The translations under genes and the position numbers were made by a program. The notes below the pieces were generated by a model. It did not search any database and had not been told where the DNA came from. It worked only from the letters and a program-made list of their open reading frames with translations. From Cervus elaphus (taxonomy: Eukaryota; Chordata; Mammalia; Artiodactyla; Cervidae), in the NCBI RefSeq assembly GCF_910594005.1, contig NC_057817.1, forward strand, positions 32,527,001 through 32,591,000: a DNA stretch of 64,000 nt. Reading direction: 5' to 3'. Positions 56,848-64,000 of this stretch are shown piece after piece. Positions within the stretch are counted from its first letter, which is position 1; every line of letters starts with the position of its first letter.

Positions 56848-57744
56848 TCACATCCTCCAACAACCCTCATGGCTCCTCTGCCCCATCCCAACACATGTCA
56901 TATGACCCATATTTCTCACTTGGCTATTAGTTATATACCACAGCCAAAATCTCAGAAACTTATGGTATAAATGGAAAATTGAATTTAGACTAATGATCTT
57001 CAAACTGGGCTCCACATAACCATTAAATTCTCCTTGTGGAGGCAAGAATCTCTGTGGACACATTCAAATTTGTATCCATACCGTCTTCACTGTGCCACAA
57101 ACTTAATTTGTGATTTTTTGTAATAAAATATCAACAGAATTGCACACATTTGAAGAGTTTGAAAATTGCCAAGTTTAAAAATCCTTAAGGCAGCATATTT
57201 TTCGCATAGTAGTAGTCTAATATAAAAAGTTTTCTATGGACTATACAAAGAAATGCAGGAAACATCCTTTATGCATGAAATCCTCACTATTAGGTTCATA
57301 GTACCTGATAGGCAGGTAACTTCTATAAAAGCAAGAAATAAACTATGGAGACTTTATTCAAAGAGCCCCATTAAACAAACAAAAAGCAACAAACAAGCAA
57401 AACCCACAAAACTTGTGTTTTACCAAAGACTAGTCTAAAAGCGGAAAAAAAAAAATCAGAGCAAAAAAAATCAAAGCAATTCAAACAAACAAAATATGGT
57501 TTCAGTCATGTACAGCCATTGACAAACTTCCACATTCTGGTCTCGAACCATTATTTAAACCACATTTGCTAATTCTCTACCGATTAGTCCTTGAACAGGA
57601 ATGAGAGATACTGAAAGCCAGTGATCCCGCTTTCACTTCCAGGAGAGGACAGTCAGAAGTGGACTCTGGCCTTGAACGGCTGTGTGCTCTGGGATGGCTT
57701 CCCCCTCCCCCACCCCATCCCCCCCACCCCTGCGCCACGATTTT

Positions 57745-57868
57745 TTCTGTTGTCAAAACGGGGTAATAGCCCCCCACTTCACTCCATAATAGTGAAGATG
57801 AAAGATCCACGTCAGCGTCCATCAAGGGCCTAGGACAATACCAGTCTTGCATTAGGCACCTTTCAACC
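57745..57868 (-). mobile_element. MIR SINE
   Basis: Degenerate reverse MIR: TGTTGTCAAAACGGGGTAAT and GTCCATCAAGGGCCTAGGAC. Confidence 0.5.
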
Positions 57869-58269
57869 CTTAGCACACCTCCTCCCCTGGGGAGAACTCT
57901 AAACCTCTAAGGACAGCAGGCGCTGGCTCCCTGCCTCACACTTCAAACCCACAGCCCCCTTCCTCCCTCCGGCAGGGGCCAAGGGGTACCTCCTCCGGTG
58001 TGAAGGCGATCCCTCAACTCAGCCGGTCTCCTACATCCTCGGGCACTTTGCTCCAGGAGGTCCCTCAGAGAGGGGAGAATTATGCATTCCACGTTTTCTT
58101 CCCTCTCCCTGGGCTGGCTCCTTTCTTTAAACCTTAAACATAGTCTAGTTTCTCGCTTTAAAAAAGAAAGGAAACTTCTTTGACTCCACCTCCAGGACGG
58201 TCCTATCTTTTGTTTCCCCTTCAAGGCCACTTTTTACAAAGTTGTTTGAACTGGCTGTCTGGGTCCTCA

Positions 58270-58800
58270 CCTCCCACTCACTCCTCCGTTTACTTGAAAT
58301 TTGGCTTCCAGCTCCACCAAAGCGAAGAAACGTTTGTCAGCAGATCCCCAACGATTTCCTTGTTCCTTTCAGCGGCTGCTTCTTGGGCCTTATCACATCT
58401 ATAGCCTTCCTAGTTCCCCGGGGCTGGGGCACTGCGGAAGATTCCCCTCTGTGACCCTGCCCGAGTCTGACACCGTGGCCGCCCGTCTCACCTCCCCCAG
58501 TATATCGTTTGTGAGTTTCTCTTTCTCTGGCGATCCCCAAAGGTCGGTCTTTCTCAAGGCCCACTCACTGGCTCCCTCCTTTTCTTCAGCATTCTTTCCC
58601 TCGGTAAATTCATCCACGCTCTCAGCGTCCACCCGTAAGGTGAACAGAAAGCCCCCTTTGTCCCCACAGTTCTGGTTTACCTCTGTTTCTCCAGCCTAGT
58701 TGTTTGTTAATCGCCACCCTTCTCCTAAAAGTCCTAGTTGGGATGGAAACAGACGAGACAGTCCCCGTATCACTTACTATTTGTATGCAGATGACTCCGA
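58270..58800 (+). mobile_element. L2-like LINE, reverse-transcriptase region
   Basis: The order of motifs (GGCTTCCAGCTCCACCAAAG, CAACGATTTCCTTGTTCCTT, CTCCCTCCTTTTCTTCAGCA, then TATGCAGATGACTCC, i.e. YADDS) follows the polymerase region of an ancient CR1/L2-type LINE. It is C/T-rich and not open throughout. Confidence 0.55.
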
Positions 58801-58824
58801 ATTGGGGCCTTAAAGCACAGAGGC

Positions 58825-59035
58825 TGAGAAGGTGGGCCCTTGAGTCAGCCCCCTGGGTTTAAACTCTGCTCCACTCCATTAGCCTCTGAGACCCTGGGGC
58901 GATAGTGTAATCTCTCTGCACTTAAGAAATCTTACCTAAACAGGAATACTACAATGGACTTCTTTTAGAGTCGAGGGTTAAATGAACACATGTGAAGGCC
59001 TTTGCATAAGGTCTACCATATTTTTAAATGAATAA
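58825..59035 (-). mobile_element. MIR SINE
   Basis: CCTGGGTTTAAACTCTGCTC, CCTGGGGCGATAGTGTAATC and GTCGAGGGTTAAATGAACAC follow the reverse MIR. Confidence 0.7.
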
Positions 59036-59889
59036 ATTTATCTATCTCAAACTTGTCCTGAGTTCCTGACGTTCTATCGAGTAGAATAAGGTGAGTTCAG
59101 GTGAGATTTCCTAGAGGGGGGTGGGGCAGGGGAGGAGCAAGAGGTGACTTAGTCTGTGTGGGCCTTTTATCACTGGTAAATTCTCTGGATACCACTATCC
59201 TCCCATCAAACTGTGGCTGAATTCCTCAGAGAAGGCTCCTGTGACCTTTGAACAATCTTTCCAAAGGTAAATACCGATCATCCATGGGAATGACGGTGGT
59301 CTATTTTTCTGTGCACTTTCAGAGAACTGCTATATAATTTATGCTTAACATTGGCTGGGGATAATTTGGTGGAAATAAACTCTGCCTCTAAAATGCTTGG
59401 GTCAAGTCATTTTTATTTTTCATGACTGTGGCCATTTCCACCATTCCTAAAACATTAAAATCCTTCAGTGAGTGACAACTTGGATATGGATCAACTCAAC
59501 AGTTTCTTGGCAATTAAAAGGAGGAAAAAAAGATGTAATTTTAGAAAATAGGAATGAGAATGTTGCTATATATTTTATGAAACTGAGCAGTTTCACCTCT
59601 TTTAGATTTTATGGCTAACTTTTCTACTTTCCATAGATTTCTGATAATCCTTAAGGAAGTGTGTCTTACTTTGAAACTTTTCAAAATAGGAGAGATTTTA
59701 TTTTATACATGTTTTCTCATATTTCTCAATTTCATATCTTCATTTTCATATGATACACTAGCCTAACTACAACAGTTTGCATTTATAGACTTTGTTTTTT
59801 AACCCAGGAGATGATCCTTCCTTCTGTGCATCTCTTCAGAGCTTGTGGATGAATTACAGAGCTCATGTATACCCAGAGGGCTTTTTCTT
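59036..59889. other. No gene recognised
   Basis: Probable intron with mixed composition. Nothing supportable. Confidence 0.4.
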
Positions 59890-60066
59890 ACCTGTTCCCT
59901 GCTTGCTCTGTGACTCAGCATTGTGTTCCCTAACCCCTTCCTCTCCTGAAATTCTGTTCCTTCTTTAAGACCCAGTTTAAAATACAGTTCTGTCTGAGAG
60001 CCTTCTTTAGTCCCAGAGAGAAAAATTCCCCCCTTCCTCTGACAGACATCTCTGTTTAGCCCTTGG
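59890..60066 (+). mobile_element. L2 LINE 3' region
   Basis: TTCCTTCTTTAAGACCCAGT and GAGAGCCTTCTTTAGTCCCA are L2-like. A SINE interrupts it, and it may resume at 60278-60330. Confidence 0.6.
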
Positions 60067-60277
60067 TTCTGACTTCCCTGGTGGTTCAGATGGTAAAGAA
60101 TCTGACTACAATGCAGGAGACCAGGGATCGATCTCTGGGTTAGGAAGACCCCTGGAGAAGGGAACGGCTACCCACTCCAGTATTCTTGCCAGGGAAATTC
60201 CATGGACAGAGGAGCCTGGCAGGCTACAGTCCATGGGGTTGCAAAGAGTCGAACATGACTGAGTGACTTTCTGTCTT
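60067..60277 (+). mobile_element. Bov-tA SINE
   Basis: Forward copy from TGACTTCCCTGGTGGTTCAG to AACATGACTGAGTGACTTTC. Confidence 0.93.
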
Positions 60278-60389
60278 ATTGTATAATTAACTGTCCATAT
60301 GTCCTTCTACTCCAGTACATCCTAGTCCTGGGGGGCAGCAATGGGTCTCAACCTATCCTTGTACCCCTCATGGACCAGTGTCTGAGGCA

Positions 60390-60557
60390 GAATATGGTTA
60401 TTACCCATTGAGCATTTACCCTGTGCAAGGCCTCTTCTATACTCACAACCTAGTGAAGAAGGAACTATTATACCCATTTTACAGGTGAGTAAACTGAGGC
60501 TTGGAGAAGTTATGTCAATCATCCAAGGTTGTACAGCTGCTGAGAAGAGACAGCACT
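60390..60557 (+). mobile_element. MIR SINE
   Basis: GAGCATTTACCCTGTGCAAG, CCCATTTTACAGGTGAGTAA and AGGTTGTACAGCTGCTGAGA are in MIR order. Confidence 0.8.
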
Positions 60558-60615
60558 CATCCCTTATGGACAGTGAATCTTCTGCTTGATTAGATAAGCA
60601 TAAGATTTTGTTTTG

Positions 60616-60822
60616 CTTGGCTCAGATGGTAAAGCGTCTGCCTGCAGTGCGGGAGACCTGGGTTCGATCCCTGGGTTGGGAAGATCCCCTGGAGAAGGAA
60701 ATGGCAGCCCACTCCAGTACTCTTGCCTGGAAAATTCCATGGACTGAGGAGCCTGGTAGGCTATAGTCCATGGGGTCACAAAGAGGCGGACAACTGAGCG
60801 AGTTCAGTTTCACTTTCACTTT
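60616..60822 (+). mobile_element. Bov-tA SINE
   Basis: Forward copy from TTGGCTCAGATGGTAAAGCG to the TCAGTTTCACTTTCACTTTC end. Confidence 0.93.
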
Positions 60823-61984
60823 CTATACCTATTTAGTGAAATCAAGAGGAAAAAATAATTTTATCTAAAAAAAAGTTGCATGTAGTTTTCCTTTTTTATT
60901 CTCTGTTGATAAACAAAACAAAGCAATGCTGGGTGCACAGCTTTAATTTTTCTTTGTGAAAACAGGACAAGTATGAAGTCAACCTAGTTGTTTTTTACCA
61001 CTTAGAGTTAGCAATTCCTCTGAGTGAGTCGTGGGAAAGTCAGGGCCGCACTAAAGCTACATTTCTGTTTCCAATGTTTCTATACTTATATTGACTACTC
61101 TAGATTATAACTACTCTAGATTCAATGGTTGAGTAAGAAGTTTCCATGATTGTAAAGGGTGGGGGTGGGTTGCTAATAATGACTAAATTACCTTCAACTG
61201 ATGAACAGGTTGGATATTGAAAATTCTGTCTCCAGGAAGGGCCACAGAAGCCCATTTAACCAACGATGAGAGCACTGGTCTGAGTCAGCGGGCCAAAGGT
61301 TTCTGCCACCACCAGTGCTGACTTTACCTCTGTGTGTTTGAGCTTGAAATAGCAGAAATGGCCCCTGTGTTCCCCTAGGGAGATTGTCCGGAAGAGCTTT
61401 TAAAATGATATTATTTTATTATTGCTGTTGGTATTATTTTTTAACAGTATTATCTCATGTTCAGATACTAGGTTTCTATGGGGAACAAAGGTTTTGAATG
61501 GGAAAATGGCATTCTAAGAGCCAGATTCTGTCTGCTTCCTACCAACACTATTTGGTAGAAGCTCTGGGTTCCCACTGCTCTGCGTGGGATTTCCCTAGGT
61601 TTCAAGCCCAAGGCTGGGGACAAGAGGAGGGACCAGGTGCAGAAGGGGAGAGGGCCAAGGGAACTGAACCCGCCACCACACCAGGCCTTTCCCAAGTCCT
61701 GCTTCCCTCCCTTCAGAGCTGAGTTTGGGCCTAAGAGTTTGCTCCCATTGTGTGTTCAGCAGAGCTTATCCCTTATTCCTCGGTAACAAAACTAATCCAA
61801 CGGCACTGCCTACCTCAGGGTTAATTGTGGAAATGAAATGCTCTGTAAACTCCATGGATGTTAAATGTTATTCTGAGTCATCTCAGCATATTTGGGGGAT
61901 GGGACTTAGCAGTTAAAGAAACTGTCCAGTGATATGAAGTTTTATTACTTAAAAACTTAACTTATTATTTAGTGACATTGTTTA
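60823..61984. other. No gene recognised
   Basis: Probable intron. A local repeat GACTACTCTAGATTATAACT/ACTACTCTAGATTCAATG is at about 61095-61128. Nothing else can be supported. Confidence 0.4.
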
Positions 61985-62166
61985 GTACCCTCTCAACAGT
62001 ATGCTCAGTGTTTTGTCTCCTCTATTTATTCCTCTTAAGACCTGGATAAAATTGGTACTTCATTTTCTCCATTTTACACATTCAAAAATTAAAAGATTGA
62101 GTCATCTGCCCAAGGTCATCCATTTTATAAAAAAGCAGAGCTAGGAGTCATAACTGATGCCAAGCC
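61985..62166 (+). mobile_element. MIR SINE
   Basis: CTCCATTTTACACATTCAAA and CTGCCCAAGGTCATCCATTT in MIR order. Confidence 0.7.
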
Positions 62167-63860
62167 TTTGTGGTCAACCACAACATACAAGATTACACAG
62201 ACAATAGAAGCCTCGTCTCTTTTCTCCAGTTCACAGCTCACTGTTTCCGTGCACTGTATGCTTTTAGAGATTTAGTAGCTTATCAGTCATGCACCCTTAT
62301 TAGACAATATTACAGTAATAATACTTGTCTCTTTAGGACTCTTCAGTTAAGTGGAGGTGGGGCGGAGTAGACTAGGATGGTGATTCCTTCCTATACATTA
62401 AGTGCCCCCAAAATGAGGATCCTGAGAAAGGCTGGTCAGAAATGTGAAATAGTAATGCTTAAAATAAAATGGGAAAACTGAAAGTACTTACTGATTAAAG
62501 TATCTGGTGATTTAGAAATGTGCTTCTCAGTTGGTCCTAGATCTTTTCCCTAGAGAGACTCCTTTTTCGGCTGGAGGTTGAAGTGTCAGGTTGGAGAGCC
62601 CAGAGCCTGGGCTGCAAGGCAGATAAATTCACCTCTGGGGGCTGCTCTGTTTGTGAGCCAGCGGCTGGGGAGAGGAGGCCATTTCCGGTGGCATCTGGAG
62701 CAAATGACACAGATCAGCACTTTCTTGCGTTAGGAAGTGGAAGACTAATGACAGAAGCTTTAAGAACTGGGCAAATACGGAAACAAACTGATAAGTAAAT
62801 CAAACTAGAGCTTCTTCCTGAAATTTGGCTCTTAGCTTGCTTTCATTTCACATTTCTAAGTAATTTGGGTGCAATGTCTATTGACTCTTGCTTTGTTTCA
62901 TTTTAACAATTCAAACTCTGGGTTCTTATCACCCTTATTTGTGTGGTTTGTTCACAGCTGGGACAGCTATTAGAAGGGGAAAGGGGGAAAGACAGTGAGG
63001 GGACTGGAAGCGGAAGTGAGAAGAGAGATATGAGAAATGATGAGAGGAAGACTGGTCCCTTTTCTAATTAATTTTTTAAAGTCAGAATCCTGAATTTTTG
63101 TATGGGGGCATTAAAGAGTTTACAAGCCACTTTCAAATCACTTCCCTTGCTCCTCCCACCTCCTGTGGGTGGAAGGATAGACCATTCCGGAGCTGCAGAA
63201 AGCAAGGGGTCTCAGCCACAGGCCTCTGGTAAACACAAAAAGGCAAAGCCTCCTCTCCTGCCTCACTGGAAACCATCAGGTGACAGGAAAGGGAAATGGG
63301 AAGTGGTTCTCTGATTGATTAGATAAGCTCAGAGCTTTGTTTTGTTTGGGAAGGATCTGACTTGGAAGAGGAGGAATATCACTTCTCCTACAGATGCCAA
63401 GAGGAAAGAGAAGGAAGAAATAAATCAGAAAAAAGAAAACAAAAAAGAGGAAATGAAGTTTTAGAAGTTTTCTCCCAATAGCGAACCTTATAAAGTATGT
63501 CAAACACTTTAGGATAAGGTATCTCTCCATTGCTTTAAATGGTGTAAGATACCCAAAGAACAAGAGTAACAGATTCCAAAATAGTGCTGAAATAATGTCC
63601 TTCATCCCTAGATTTTTAAAATTCTATGTTTCAGGTAAATTGGCCTATTAAGTGATGCATTTATCTTTTCTTGAAAAATACTACTTTACTTCACTGACTG
63701 CTCAATGTATGGCTTAAAAATTAATCTCACACATTACACTTTGTTTTTATCCTGTTTTCTATAGCCACAAATCAAATTATTTCACACTTTTCCCATGAAT
63801 TTAATTAGAATCATTATTGTGTCTCAAGGCAGGGCTGTATCTAGAACCCACCTGATAACT
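62167..63860. other. No gene recognised; right part of the probable intron
   Basis: Short GC-richer patches occur at 62560-62800 and 63120-63300. A frame at 62583-62798 has no recognisable domain. They could be regulatory or 5' non-coding exon sequence, but I see nothing decisive. Confidence 0.35.
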
Positions 63861-63863
63861 TTT

Positions 63864-64000
63864 GTATTTTAAACTTCAGAGTGGCTTATGACATCACTTT
63901 GAAAATGTGCCATTATTTGATTCTAGCTATTCTACAAATGAGTTCCAAATCTAACTTTAGTATTTTAAAATTCAGAGTAATCTGTGATATAACTTTGAAA
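63864..64000. repeat. Direct repeat of ~41 bp, period 96, cut by the window edge
   Basis: GTATTTTAAACTTCAGAGTG at 63864 recurs as GTATTTTAAAATTCAGAGTA at 63960, and both continue to ACTTTGAAA. Confidence 0.75.

Larger units (their letters stand above)
49811..64000 (-). other. PCED1B: Probable last intron of PCED1B
   Basis: This is everything to the right of the coding-exon acceptor. It contains only repeats and unassigned DNA, and I recognise no other coding exon. It is called intron because the acceptor at 49811 needs an upstream donor and mammalian PCED1B is known to have distant 5' non-coding exons. The stretch 49811-50110 stays GC- and CpG-rich. Confidence 0.5.

Noticed and set aside
57970..58450. 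Possible CpG-island promoter
   Set aside because: The C/T-rich text follows an ancient L2-like LINE polymerase region rather than a promoter, and CpG density is modest. A weak promoter cannot be excluded without expression data.

Overview
This window is ordinary nuclear DNA of a pecoran ruminant, most likely a bovid (cattle, sheep, goat or a relative; I cannot separate them here). The evidence is the repeat content: several BovB (RTE-type) LINEs, more than twenty Bov-tA/Bov-A2 SINEs, CHR-type cetartiodactyl SINEs, a young L1 and several LTR families. Between these lie older mammalian fossils (MIR, L2, MLT1-type MaLR LTRs, Tigger). I see no bacterial-style genes, operons or CRISPR arrays, and no tRNA or rRNA gene.

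The one confident protein-coding gene is on the minus strand at 48.44-49.76 kb: a single uninterrupted 438-codon frame that I recognise as PCED1B (FAM113B), a PC-esterase/SGNH-hydrolase-fold protein. A good 3' splice site lies just upstream of its ATG (boundary 49810/49811), so this is the terminal coding exon. Its 5' non-coding exons and promoter should lie beyond the right edge, which makes about 49.8-64.0 kb its probable last intron. Two plausible polyadenylation signals lie downstream, near 48.19 and 48.01 kb. The coding exon is a GC- and CpG-rich island in AT-rich surroundings.

Layout: 0-5 kb holds LTR, SINE and L2 fossils with a nested BovB. A 5'-truncated young L1 with a 12-bp target duplication lies at 5.1-5.8 kb, and 5.8-13 kb is mostly unique sequence with scattered SINEs. 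From 13.4 to 24.4 kb is an AT-rich composite bounded by related LTR pieces. It looks like a decayed minus-strand provirus-like element with nested SINEs, an L1 piece, a solo LTR (19935-20418) and two BovB insertions, and it ends in a fold-back of LTR sequence. 24.5-29.1 kb holds another LTR, an MLT1 LTR and two more BovB copies. 31-32.7 kb is an L1 3' end split by an LTR. 33-47 kb is a mosaic of MIR, L2, CHR SINEs, MaLR LTRs and Tigger, plus one exon-like 148-bp island at 37576-37723 on the plus strand that I cannot assign. 48-50 kb is PCED1B. 50-64 kb is probable intron with nested SINEs, a BovB, a mariner MITE, a 119-bp tandem duplication and old L2/MIR.

I found no new multi-gene system. 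The items most worth a second look are the unassigned exon-like island, a 66-bp near-perfect palindrome at 21124-21189, the LTR fold-back at 24285-24425, a poly(A)-only insertion with a 21-bp target duplication at 35123-35195, two distant LTR pairs placed to mediate rearrangement (one pair brackets the PCED1B coding exon), and an antisense reading frame that recurs in independent BovB copies.
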